NCBI RefSeq assembly: GCF_900491745.1
Contig: NZ_UETR01000010.1
Span: 77,070-141,069, forward strand
Direction: 5' to 3'
From: Amarolinea aalborgensis
Lineage (GTDB): Bacteria > Chloroflexota > Anaerolineae > SSC4 > Amarolineaceae
DNA length: 64,000 nt
Position 1 is the stretch's first letter, and each line of letters opens with the position of its first letter. The position numbers and the translations under genes are program-made. A model generated the notes under the pieces. That model was not told where the DNA came from and did no database searches. It was given only the letters and a program-made list of their open reading frames with translations. This document shows positions 29,786-39,500 of this stretch, piece by piece.

Positions 29786-31972
29786 ATGCGTTGGAATCTG
29801 CCAGAGTCACAAATCGTTAGGCCAGCCTCTGCAAGCCGTGTCGTCGCAAGGTTTCAGATATGCTCCCGCTTCTCCTGGGCGCCGTGGATCTGCGTCTTGC
29901 TGTTGGCGCTGAGCCTGACCGGCTGCACCACGCTGCGTGATCGCCTGCGCCCCAGCCCCACGCCCACCGTTCAGCCCACCTCAACGGCCGTGCCGCTGTT
30001 GACCATTGAACCCGGGGCGGGCGCGCCGGGCACGGGCATTGCCCTGCGCGGCGCGCGCTGGCGCGCAGGCGACACCGTATTCGTTCGCCTGCAAAATCCG
30101 CTGCCTGATCAAAGCGGCATCCCGGACAAGGCCCTGGCGGTCGCCACCGTACAGGATGATGGCCGTTTCCTGGCAGCCTTCATCTTCCCGAATGAAATGC
30201 CCTGGGCCAGCCTGCCCAGCGTCCTGATTGTGGCCCAATCGCAGGCCACCGGCGAGCGCGTCTCCATTGTGTGGCGTGTGGAAACGACTATGAGCACGGA
30301 GACCCCAACCGCGGCGCCGACGCTGACCGGCCCGCCGCCCCTGACGACTGCCACGGCGACGCCCACGCCGTGGGTCATTACCTCGACGCCCACACCATGG
30401 ATCATCACCGCGACGCCCACGCCGTGGGTCATCACGGCGACGCCCACGCCGTGGGTCATCACGGCGACGCCCACCCGTCCGCCGGCGACCAGCACCTTCA
30501 CGCCGGTGCCGCCGGCGCCTACGGCCACACCGACCATCTCCCCTTCCTACTGGCGCGGCGAGTATTATGCCAACCGTGACCTGATGGACAACCCGGTCCT
30601 GGTGCGTAACGATGTCAGTATCAACTTCAACTGGGCCAGCGGCGCGGTCGCGCCTGGCCTGCCCAGCGACAATTTCTCCGTGCGTTGGACGCGCAACCTG
30701 GAGTTCGAGCCTGGCGTTTATCGCTTCCATGCTCTGGTGGATGACGGCGTACGCCTGTTCGTGGATGGCGCGTTTCTGATCAATGAGTGGCGCGACGGCA
30801 GCCGCCGCGAACTCACGGCGGATTATGCGCTGGCTGCGGGCAGCCATGCCTTGCGCGTCGAATACTATGAAGCCACTGGTGATGCCCTGATCAACGTTTG
30901 GTGGGAGGCGCGGCCGACCGCCACCAGCACGCCGCCGCCGACCGCCACCAGCACGCCGCCGCCGACCGCCACGCCGACGCGGCGTCCCACCAGCACGCCG
31001 ACGCGGCGTCCCACCGCCACGCCGACGCGGCGTCCCACCAGTACGCCGACGCGTACGCCTACACCGCGCCCCCTGCCAAGCACTACGATTGAGGTGCGGC
31101 GAACACCCACGCCCACGCCGACGATGGCGCCGCTGCCCAGTGCGACCGTGGAGCCGCCGCCAACCCAAACCCCGACGATGGCGCCGTTGCCCAGCGCCAC
31201 GGCGCAGCCGCTGCCGACCGAAACGCCGACCGCGACGCGGCTGCCGACCGAAACCCCGACGGCAACGAGCACCGCAACGCCGCTGCCAACGGAAACCCCG
31301 ACACCCGTCGCGCCAACGGACACGCCAACCGCGGTCGAGCCGACGGACACGCCTACCCCGCGCCCGCCCACGGACACGCCAACCGCGATCGAGCCGACAG
31401 ACACGCCTACCCCGCGCCCGCCCACGGACACGCCAACTGCGGTCGAGCCGACGGAGACGCCTACCCCGCGTCCGCCCACGGCGACGCGTACGCCCACACC
31501 TACACCAACGGCGACGCCCACGCCGCCGGCCCGGCTCAATGAACTGCTGGCGATACCGCGGCGCGTGGACTGGAACCAGGATGGGCGCCTCAACGACCAG
31601 GACGAATGGATCGAGCTGTTCAACCCTGGCGCGACCGCGGTCAACCTGAGCGGCTGGTACCTGGACACAGGGCGTAATACGGCTCGCTACCGCCTGCCGC
31701 GGACCGCCAATGTGCCGGCTGGCGGCTACCTGGTTCTGTTCCGCAAGACCACGGGCCTGGCGCTCAACGATCGCGGCGGAATGGTGCGCCTGCTGCGACC
31801 GGACCGCAGCGTGGCTGACAGCGTCGCATTCCCGGCGCTTGATCCAGATACCAGCTACAGTCGTGACGATGCCGGCGTCTGGCGCCGCAACTTGCCGCCT
31901 ACGCCGGGTCAACCGAACCAGGGCATCATCAGCCCGACGCCAGTCATCACCACAGTGCCCGAACGGCGTTAA
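29786..31972 (+). CDS. lipoprotein with PA14 and lamin-tail domains
   Basis: A 728-residue surface lipoprotein. ATG 29786 is preceded by AGGAGGGGG. A long signal region ends in lipobox LTGC (Cys47). Thr/Pro-rich linkers alternate with domains: residues about 253-375 form a PA14 domain (YWRGEYYANRDLMDNPVLV, FSVRWTRNLEFEPGVYRF, DDGVRLFVDG), a carbohydrate-binding module. Residues about 582-690 form a lamin-tail domain (DEWIELFNPGATAVNLSGWYL). Between them lie long repeats of TPTRRPT-type and an exact 18-residue unit repeated three times. It would be anchored to the membrane and reach out to bind glycans. A strong terminator follows. Confidence 0.88.
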   Translation: MRWNLPESQIVRPASASRVVARFQICSRFSWAPWICVLLLALSLTGCTTLRDRLRPSPTPTVQPTSTAVPLLTIEPGAGAPGTGIALRGARWRAGDTVFVRLQNPLPDQSGIPDKALAVATVQDDGRFLAAFIFPNEMPWASLPSVLIVAQSQATGERVSIVWRVETTMSTETPTAAPTLTGPPPLTTATATPTPWVITSTPTPWIITATPTPWVITATPTPWVITATPTRPPATSTFTPVPPAPTATPTISPSYWRGEYYANRDLMDNPVLVRNDVSINFNWASGAVAPGLPSDNFSVRWTRNLEFEPGVYRFHALVDDGVRLFVDGAFLINEWRDGSRRELTADYALAAGSHALRVEYYEATGDALINVWWEARPTATSTPPPTATSTPPPTATPTRRPTSTPTRRPTATPTRRPTSTPTRTPTPRPLPSTTIEVRRTPTPTPTMAPLPSATVEPPPTQTPTMAPLPSATAQPLPTETPTATRLPTETPTATSTATPLPTETPTPVAPTDTPTAVEPTDTPTPRPPTDTPTAIEPTDTPTPRPPTDTPTAVEPTETPTPRPPTATRTPTPTPTATPTPPARLNELLAIPRRVDWNQDGRLNDQDEWIELFNPGATAVNLSGWYLDTGRNTARYRLPRTANVPAGGYLVLFRKTTGLALNDRGGMVRLLRPDRSVADSVAFPALDPDTSYSRDDAGVWRRNLPPTPGQPNQGIISPTPVITTVPERR
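31319..31480 (+). repeat. 54-bp coding tandem repeat, three copies
   Basis: Units at 31319, 31373 and 31427 encode DTPTAVEPTDTPTPRPPT and two near-identical copies in the Thr/Pro linker of the lipoprotein. Such repeats expand and contract readily. Confidence 0.85.
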
Positions 31973-32038
31973 TGTAGAGATAGGCCGCGGATGAACACGG
32001 ATCGCCACGGATGGCCTGACTTGAAAATAACCCTATAG

Positions 32039-32057
32039 CGCAATCCGCCGGATTGCA
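32039..32057. repeat. second copy of the 19-bp REP-like palindrome
   Basis: CGCAATCCGCCGGATTGCA differs from the element at 28697-28715 only at its last base. It lies in the gap after the lipoprotein gene. Confidence 0.75.
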
Positions 32058-32103
32058 GCACCTGGGAGTGTAGGTGTCTCACCCGCACAAAGGCTAATCC
32101 ATG

Positions 32104-32148
32104 ACCCTACGGGGGCGTCTTGAAATCAACGCCCCCGCAGGGTTTTTT
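32104..32148 (+). terminator. intrinsic terminator after the lipoprotein gene
   Basis: CCCTACGGGGGCGT (32105-32118) pairs with ACGCCCCCGCAGGG (32129-32142), with one mismatch, around a 10-nt loop and is followed by six T residues. Confidence 0.93.
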
Positions 32149-32204
32149 GAATCTGAACAGGAAATGGGCATCTTTCGGGCTGGCAGAGCAGCAGGCGCGC
32201 GCCG

Positions 32205-32210
32205 TATACT
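32205..32210 (+). promoter_or_regulatory. possible -10 box for the small gene and first cyclase protein
   Basis: TATACT with a weak TGGCAG about 18 bp upstream (32181-32186), in the gap after the terminator. It would give a short leader before ATG 32256. Confidence 0.4.
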
Positions 32211-32255
32211 GAGCTGAGATGTACGAGAGGTGCTTGCACCGAAGGAGCCGTGGAG

Positions 32256-32474
32256 ATGAACTCATCGGATGTTTTCTACCTTTGCCCCACCTGTTTTGCC
32301 GCTTTGACCCAACATGAAGATAATCATGCGCATCGCATGATTGCGGTGCCGATCCTAAACCTGCCGCTTGACCAGCGTCGCCCCCTCAGCGACGCACAGG
32401 GCCATCTGCTCACTCAGGCGCCGCGCTGGTTTGTCACTTTGACTTTTCCCTTGCACGCGGGTCGCGCCGGCTGA
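32256..32474 (+). CDS. small hypothetical protein with a CPxC motif
   Basis: A 72-residue protein starting at ATG 32256, eight bases after AAGGAG. It opens MNSSDVFYLCPTCFAAL, with CPTC followed by HEDNHAH, so it could bind zinc. The rest is soluble. It lies 33 bp before the large cyclase/ATPase gene on the same strand and is probably co-transcribed. I do not recognise the family. The good ribosome-binding site supports a real gene. Confidence 0.6.
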   Translation: MNSSDVFYLCPTCFAALTQHEDNHAHRMIAVPILNLPLDQRRPLSDAQGHLLTQAPRWFVTLTFPLHAGRAG

Positions 32475-32507
32475 ACGCCGCAAGGCCCATATCCCAGGAG
32501 GTGATGC

Positions 32508-35500
32508 GTGAATTGTCCTGCGTGCCAAACGGCCAACCCGGCCGGCGCCAAATTCTGCTTCCATTGCGGCGCGCCCCTCGCCTTGAAATGCAGCCATTGC
32601 GGAGCGACCCTGCCGGCCGGCGCCAAGTTCTGCATGAACTGCGGAACTCGGGTCGGCGATGCGCCGGCCGGGCAGCCTGCACCGGCCGCGTTGCCGCCAC
32701 CGGCTGCGCCTGGATCGCGCCTGGATCAGTTCATCCCCAAGGAACTGCTGGCGAAACTGAAATCGGCGCAAAACGCCGGCATGGAAGGCGAACGCCGCGT
32801 GGTGACGATGCTGTTCTGCGACGTCAAAGGCTCAACGGCCGCGGCCAGCCAGCTCGATCCCGAAGAGTGGGCGGAGCTGATCAACGGCGCCTTCACGCAC
32901 ATGATTCAGCCTGTTTACCGTTACGAAGGCACGGTGGCGCGGTTGATGGGCGATGGTCTGTTGGCGTTCTTCGGCGCGCCGATTGCGCACGAGGATGACC
33001 CGCAGCGCGCCATTCTGGCCGGCCTGGACATCGTCGAGGCGATCAAACGGCACCGCCCCCAGGTTCGGCAGCGCTGGGGAGTGGAATTGGACGTGCGTGT
33101 GGGCATCAACACCGGCCTGGTGGTCGTGGGCGCGGTTGGCTCCGACCTGCGCATGGAATACACCGCGCTGGGCGACGCCATCAATCTGGCCGCGCGCATG
33201 GAGCAAACCGCGCAGCCCGGCACGGTGCAGGTTGCCGAGGCGACGCACCGGCTGGTCGCGCCGCTGTTCGACATGGAAGTCCTGCACGACCTCGAGGTCA
33301 AAGGGCGGACCGAACCGGTCACCGCTTATCGCGTGCTGGGCCGACGCACGTTGCCCGGACGTCTCGGCGTTGTGCGCGGCGTCGCCGGACTGCGGTCGCC
33401 GCTGGTCGCGCGCGACGATGAACTGGCAAGCCTGATCGCAGCCGGCCGCGCGTTATCCAGCGGCCGCGGTCAAATCATCTCGGTGATGGGCGAGGCGGGC
33501 CTGGGTAAATCGCGCCTGGTGGCCGAATTACGTGATGCGCTGGCCGCAGCGCAAGACCAGGCCGTGCAGTGGATCGAGGGTCGCTCCCTCTCCTACGAAA
33601 CTTCAACGCCCTACGCGCCCTTCGTGGACATGCTGGCCGCTGGCTTCTCCGTTGAGCCTGCAAGCCGCGCGCTGGGCGCCAATGACGCCCAGAGGTATGG
33701 CAATATCCTTGCACGCATCGAGGCCCTCTTTCCGGGCCGCGGCGCTGAAATGGCGCCCTTTTTCGCGACGCTGTTAGGCGTCGAACCGCCGGCCGACCAC
33801 GCCGAACGAGTCAAATACCTCGATCCACCCACCTTGCGCGGTCTGACCTTCGGTCACGTCACCGCCTATTTCGAGCGGCTGGCCGCGCAGCGGCCCCTCG
33901 TATTGTTTTTCGACGACGTCCATTGGATTGACCCCACCTCGTTAGACCTGCTGCAATCCTTGCTGCCCTTGACGCTGGCCGCGCCTATCTTGATCCTCGT
34001 CGCCTTCCGGCCGCGTCGCCAGGAACCATCCTGGCGCTTTCACGAAGCCGTCCAGCGTGATCCGAGCTGCCGCTACACGGCCCTGGCTCTGCAGCCGCTC
34101 GATCAAAGCCAATCGCGTGCGCTGGTGGCGAACCTCTTGCACGTTGAGGACTTGCCGGAGAAAGTACGGCAGCTCATCATGGAAAAGGCGGAAGGCAATC
34201 CTTTCTTTGTCGAAGAAGTCATTCGTTCCCTGCTCGACGCGCAGTTGGTGGTGCGCGACAATGGTCATTGGCGGGCCACGCGCGAGATTATCAACCTGAC
34301 CGTACCCGATACATTGAACGGCGTCATCACCGCGCGCCTCGACCGCCTGGATGAGACGACGCGCCACCTTGCCCAGGCTGCAGCCGTGTTGGGACGCGAG
34401 TTTCCCCATGATGTCCTGGCCGAGCTATTCGACGCGCCAGACGCGCTGGATGATGGCATTCTGGAGCTGCAGCGCCGCGACCTGGTGCAGGAGAAGAGCC
34501 GCCTGCCCCGGCGCATCTATGCCTTCAAGCATGTTTTGACGCAGGAGGCCGCGTACCAGTCCTCCTTGTTGAGCAAACGCCGCGATCTCCATCGCCGCGC
34601 AGCCCAAGCCCTGGCGCGTCTGCAACTGCCCGACCAGGCGGCCGAGATCGCCCGCCACTTCCTGGAAGCGCGCCAGCCGGCCGCGGCCATGCCCTACCTG
34701 GTGCAGGCAGGCGATCGGGCCGCGCGTTCATACGCCACCACCGAAGCCATCGGGTTCTTCACCAGGGCGCTGGACGTGCAAGCGGCTGTGGCAGAAACCG
34801 ATCTGATTGGCCGCGCGTATGAGGGGCTGGGCGGCGCGCTTGCCTTTGCCAACCAATTCCCAGAGGCTGTAGAGACCTATCGTACGATGCTGGCGTGGGC
34901 CGAAAGGCAGGGCGCTGTCGCCATGCAGGTTTCCGCGCTCAACAAGCTGGCGGGCGTCTACGCCCTGCGCCTGGGTCAATTCCCTGAGGCTGAGCAATTC
35001 CTGGCGCGCGCCGAACGCCTGGCGCATGAGTACGATGAGCCATCGGGCATGGCCGAAGGCGCGGTCATCCGCTGCCAGATGTGCACCGCCAAGGCCGATT
35101 TCGACGCCGTGGTGGCTCACATGCAAGAAGTGGTGGCCATTGGCGAACGCCTGGGCAGCCGTGAGCACCGCGTCACCGGGCTGGAGCATGTGGCGAGCAG
35201 CCTGGCGTTCCTAACCCGCTTCGATGAAGCCTGGGAAAAGGGACAGCTGGCGCTGCAGTTGGCGCGGGAGATCGGCGACCGCGAGCATGAAGCCTGGGTG
35301 CTTTGCACGACCTTTCCCATTTGCCTGCTGCGTGACGGCCTGTTCGACTCGGCGCGCGAGCATGTGACCCAGGGGGTGGAAATTGCCGAGCGCATCCACT
35401 CATCGGGCGCGTTGATCTACGGCAACTGGGTGTTGGCCGAGATCGCACGTTGGCAAGGTGAGTATGAGCAGGCCTTGCTCTACGGGCAGCGTTCGTTGGA

Positions 35501-36260
35501 GGCCGCGCTGCCGCTGGAACCGTTCATGCCGTTCATGACCGTCCAACCGTTAGGCTCGCTCGGCTCAACGTACCTTGAGATCAGCCCGCATTTCAGCGAC
35601 CAGATTTCGCAGTTTCATCTGCACGCGCTGCGGCTGTTGGAAAATCCGGTCGCCATGGGCGGCGGCGGCACGGCCTGGGCCGACGTGGGTTTTTGCGCGA
35701 TGACCCTGGGCGACCTGGACATTGCCGAGACGTCGTTCCAAAAAGGCTTGAACGTCCCCACGATGTTCATGCGCCTGGAGCGTGCGCGTCACCTGGCCGG
35801 CCTGGCTCTGGTGACTCTCCGTCGCGGCCGCGCGGATGAGGCGCTCAAGTTGGCGCAGGAAGCGCGAGCCTATGCGGAGGAGCGCCGGATGCTTCACCTC
35901 TACCCGCTGATTGCCCTGTGCACCGCGCGCATCCATGCCGGCCGCGGCGAACGCCAGCCAGCGCTGCTTGAGTACCAGCGCGCCGAGACCGAAGCGCTGA
36001 AGCTGGAGATGCTGCCCTTTGCCTGGCAGGCGCAGGCCGGGGCCGCCCAGGTTTTGAGCGAGATGGGCTGCCACGCAGAGGCACACCAGAAACGAGAGGC
36101 CGGCCGCGCGCTCGTGGATCAAATTGCCGGCCGTTTTCAGGATGCCACGCTGCGCGCTGGTTTCTTGACCAGCGCCCGCGCCCGCCTGGCGGCAAGTGAA
36201 TTTCAAACTGGGGCAGGTCGGGCGATTGCAATTGCTGCAACCTCTGCCAAGCCGTCGTGA
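32508..36260 (+). CDS. zinc-ribbon, class III cyclase, STAND-type ATPase and TPR protein (copy 1)
   Basis: A 1250-residue multidomain signalling protein, GTG start seven bases after AGGAGG. Two zinc ribbons occupy residues 3-47 (CPACQ, CFHCG, CSHCG, CMNCG). A class III nucleotide cyclase follows (about 97-280): LFCDVKGST and RLMGDG hold the two metal aspartates and YTALGDAINLAARME the Asn/Arg pair. The residues that normally pick adenine are changed (Lys to Arg in ARLMGD, Asp to Thr in YTALGD). Walker A GEAGLGKSR is near 328 and FFDDVHWID near 467. The C-terminal ~550 residues are TPR-like helices. It could convert a bound signal into a cyclic nucleotide, but the substrate is uncertain. Confidence 0.9.
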   Translation: MNCPACQTANPAGAKFCFHCGAPLALKCSHCGATLPAGAKFCMNCGTRVGDAPAGQPAPAALPPPAAPGSRLDQFIPKELLAKLKSAQNAGMEGERRVVTMLFCDVKGSTAAASQLDPEEWAELINGAFTHMIQPVYRYEGTVARLMGDGLLAFFGAPIAHEDDPQRAILAGLDIVEAIKRHRPQVRQRWGVELDVRVGINTGLVVVGAVGSDLRMEYTALGDAINLAARMEQTAQPGTVQVAEATHRLVAPLFDMEVLHDLEVKGRTEPVTAYRVLGRRTLPGRLGVVRGVAGLRSPLVARDDELASLIAAGRALSSGRGQIISVMGEAGLGKSRLVAELRDALAAAQDQAVQWIEGRSLSYETSTPYAPFVDMLAAGFSVEPASRALGANDAQRYGNILARIEALFPGRGAEMAPFFATLLGVEPPADHAERVKYLDPPTLRGLTFGHVTAYFERLAAQRPLVLFFDDVHWIDPTSLDLLQSLLPLTLAAPILILVAFRPRRQEPSWRFHEAVQRDPSCRYTALALQPLDQSQSRALVANLLHVEDLPEKVRQLIMEKAEGNPFFVEEVIRSLLDAQLVVRDNGHWRATREIINLTVPDTLNGVITARLDRLDETTRHLAQAAAVLGREFPHDVLAELFDAPDALDDGILELQRRDLVQEKSRLPRRIYAFKHVLTQEAAYQSSLLSKRRDLHRRAAQALARLQLPDQAAEIARHFLEARQPAAAMPYLVQAGDRAARSYATTEAIGFFTRALDVQAAVAETDLIGRAYEGLGGALAFANQFPEAVETYRTMLAWAERQGAVAMQVSALNKLAGVYALRLGQFPEAEQFLARAERLAHEYDEPSGMAEGAVIRCQMCTAKADFDAVVAHMQEVVAIGERLGSREHRVTGLEHVASSLAFLTRFDEAWEKGQLALQLAREIGDREHEAWVLCTTFPICLLRDGLFDSAREHVTQGVEIAERIHSSGALIYGNWVLAEIARWQGEYEQALLYGQRSLEAALPLEPFMPFMTVQPLGSLGSTYLEISPHFSDQISQFHLHALRLLENPVAMGGGGTAWADVGFCAMTLGDLDIAETSFQKGLNVPTMFMRLERARHLAGLALVTLRRGRADEALKLAQEARAYAEERRMLHLYPLIALCTARIHAGRGERQPALLEYQRAETEALKLEMLPFAWQAQAGAAQVLSEMGCHAEAHQKREAGRALVDQIAGRFQDATLRAGFLTSARARLAASEFQTGAGRAIAIAATSAKPS

Positions 36261-36282
36261 GCTACGCCCCGAAACTGCAATG

Positions 36283-36458
36283 CATCCGGCTACGAGGTGC
36301 AAGCCCCTCTGGGGCTATCAGGCCCAATAGGGCCTTCCACCTCGTAGCCCGATCCGTTCACGGTCGGGCGGCGTTGGTTGCGCGCACGCCATGCGGCCAC
36401 CAACCCCGCCGGAGGCCAAAGGCCATCCGGCTACGAGGTGCAAGCCCCTCTGGGGCTA
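36283..36458. repeat. 35-bp perfect direct repeat between the two cyclase genes
   Basis: CATCCGGCTACGAGGTGCAA and the following bases occur identically at 36283-36317 and 36424-36458. Flanking bases (GCTACGCCC-GAAA) also match, and a diverged copy lies near 271. The element fills most of the 257-bp gap, and each unit can fold because CAAGCCCCTCTGGGGCT is internally palindromic. Confidence 0.85.
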
Positions 36459-36517
36459 CGCCCTGAAATTGAAACGCGTCCGCCTGGCGGCCCCGTGATG
36501 AAAGAGCGACCTTGACC

Positions 36518-39500
36518 ATGATTTGTTCGATTTGCCAGACTCCTAACCGCGACGGCGCGCATTTCTGCCGGCAGTGCGGCGCGCTGTTGAGCGGTCAATG
36601 CCCGCGCTGTGGCGCCGCCGCGCCACCCAACGCGAACTACTGCGATCACTGCGGGCTGCCGCTCTCGCCGCGCAGCCAGGCCACCTGGTGGCTAGAGCGG
36701 CCGTCCGCCTCGGCCCAGCCGTGGGAACGCTCGACCGATAGCCCCGCGTCGCCCAGGGCTGTCGAGGCGGCGCCCACTCCTACGGCCGCGCAGCCAGCCT
36801 TGCAGCAGTACATTCCCAAAGAGCTGTTAGCCAAGCTGGAAGCGGCGCAGGCGCGTGGGGCCATGTTGGGCGAGCGCCGCATCGTCACCATGCTCTTCTG
36901 CGATGTCAAAGGTTCGACCCGCGCCGCCGCCGAGCTTGACCCGGAGGAATGGAGCGAGGTCATCAACGGCGCGTTCGAGCTCATGATCCGTCCCGTGTAT
37001 CAATACGAAGGCATGGTCGCCCGGCTGATGGGCGACGGCATCCTGGCTTTTTTCGGCGCGCCGATTGCGCATGAGGACGATCCGCAGCGCGCGGTGCTGG
37101 CCGGCCTGGAGATTCTGCGCGGCCTGGCTGGCGTGCGTGACAAGGTTCAGCGCCAGTGGGGCATTGACTTGGATGCGCGTGTGGGCATCAACACTGGCCT
37201 CGTGGTGGTGGGCGCGGTCGGCTCGGACCTGCGCGTGGAGTACACCGCCCTGGGGGACGCCATCAACCTGGCGGCGCGTATGGAGCAGACCGCCGCGCCA
37301 GGCACGGTGCAGGTGGCGGAGGCGACTTATCGGCTGGTTGCCGCGCACTTCGAGTTCAAGGACCTGGGCGAGGTGCAGGTCAAAGGCAAGGATCAACCGG
37401 TGCGCGCCTATCAAGTGCTCAGCCGGCGCACGGTTGCCGGCGCCGACCGTAACGCACCGGAGGTGCTGTCTCCCCTGGTCGGGCGCGGCCAGGAGTTGGC
37501 GACTCTGATTGATCGGGTGGAAACCGTGCAGGCCGGCCGCGGCGCGATCGTTGCGTTGATCGGCGAGGCCGGCCTGGGCAAGAGCCGCCTGCTGCATGAG
37601 ACCATTGCGGCCTGGCAGGCGCGGCAGGAGGCGCCATCCAACTGCTACGAAATTGCGGCCTTATCTTACGAATCCATGCAGGCCTACGGCCTGGTGCGGC
37701 GGTTGATGCGCCGCGCCCTTGACATCACAGCCGAGACCGAGCCGGCCGAAGCGCGCGCCCGCATCGCGGACACAGTGTCCCAACTCGCCGCAGATAGCCC
37801 AGCGCTGCTGCAGCAGGCCATCGAGACGCTCTTTGGCGTTTCCGCGACTGATGGGCAGCCGCCGCTGGAAGGCGAGGGCTTGAAGCGCCAGCTCTTTGCC
37901 GCGGTCGAACTGATCTGGCGGCAGCAGATGCGTCAGCGTCCGCTGCTCCTGGTCTTGGATGACCTGCATTGGGCCGACAGCGCCTCGTTGGAACTGCTGG
38001 GCCATCTGTTTAGTCTGGCTGAGCGCGAGGCTGTACTGTTCATGGTCGCGCTGCGCCCTGATCGCGCGAGCCCAGCCTGGCGCACTGTGCAGGCAACCGA
38101 GGCCGACCATCCGCATCTCACCACCGAAATTGCCCTGCGTCCGCTGCCCGCGCACGAGAGCCTGGCGCTGGTCGAGGAGCTCCTGGGCGCAGCCAGGCTG
38201 CCGGCGCGTTTCAGCGCGGCGATTCTCGCGCGCGCCGAGGGCAACCCTCTGTTTGTGGAAGAAATTGTGCGCGCCTTGCACGAACGGGGCGATCACGCGT
38301 CGGCCGCCGGGGCCAGCCTTGACCTGCCTGCCACACTGCAGGCGCTGCTCACCGCGCGCCTGGATCGCTTGGACGAGCCGTTACGTCATGTCCTGCAGTT
38401 GGCCTCCGTGTTGGGGCGCACGTTCAGCTACCGGGTGCTGCGCCGGCTGGTCAACGGCGGCGACACTCTCGATGAACAGCTCATTAGCTTGCAGCGTATG
38501 GGGTTGATTCTGGAATCAGCGCGGCGGCCAGAGCGTGAATACAGCTTCCAGCAGACATTGATCCAGGAAGCGGTCTACAGCACGATCTTGCTGCGCCAGC
38601 GCCGCAAATATCACGAGCTGGCCGCCCGCGCCATCGAAGAGATTTTCGGCGAGCGCCTGGCCGAGCTGGCGCCCGTGCTGGCGCGTCACTTCGACGAGGC
38701 GCACGTGGCCGATCGCGCCGTCGAATACTACTGGCGGGCCGGCGCAGCCGCGATGCGGTTGTACGCGACGGCCGAAGCGCTTGTTCATTTCGACCGCGGC
38801 GTGGCCTTGATTGGCGCAAATCCTGACCTTCCCACCGAACTGGCCGTGCGCGTCTACGACGAGCGCGGGCGCGCGTTGGAGCTTTGCTCCCGCTTCGAGG
38901 AGGCGCGGCAAAATTTCCTGGATTTGGAGCAGCTTGCCCTGGTGCGACGCGATGCCAGGGCCGAACTCGCGGCGCTGACCGCGCAGGGCCGCCTCCATTC
39001 GGGCATCAATCCCCTCTACGACCCGACGGCTGCGCATGCGCTGGCCGAACGCGCACGCGCCCTGGCGCATGACATGGGCGATCGCACGGCCGAGGTTGAG
39101 ATCCTGTGGAATCTGATGAACCAGGAGCGGTTCGCTGAGGGCCGCCTGCAGCAGGCGGTTGTCTATGGCGAGCAGGCCCTGGCCCTGGCGCGCACGCTCG
39201 GATCGCTCAACCTGCTGCCCTACATCGTCAATGACCTGGGCGATGTCTATGGCTCGATTGGCGAATTCAGGCGCTCGCTGGAGCTGCTGGCGGAAGCGCG
39301 CAGCCTGTGGCGCAGCCTGGGCAACGAACCGATGCTGGCCGACAGCCTGACCGGCAGCGGCGTGTGGACTGGCGTGGTGGGCGACCATGAGGCGGCGTTG
39401 ACATACCTGGACGAAGCGATGGCAATCAGCGAGCGCATCAAGAACATTTGGGGCAAAGCCTACAGCCGGGGCATCCGCGGCTGGATCCTGTTCGACCTGG

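Noticed and set aside
30360..30480. Short direct repeats as a mobile or regulatory element
   Set aside because: They encode the ATPTPWVIT repeats of the lipoprotein linker and are explained by coding.
29981..32008. 675-codon open frame opposite the PA14 lipoprotein
   Set aside because: It is produced by the repetitive Thr/Pro coding DNA on the other strand; Arg/Gly runs only.
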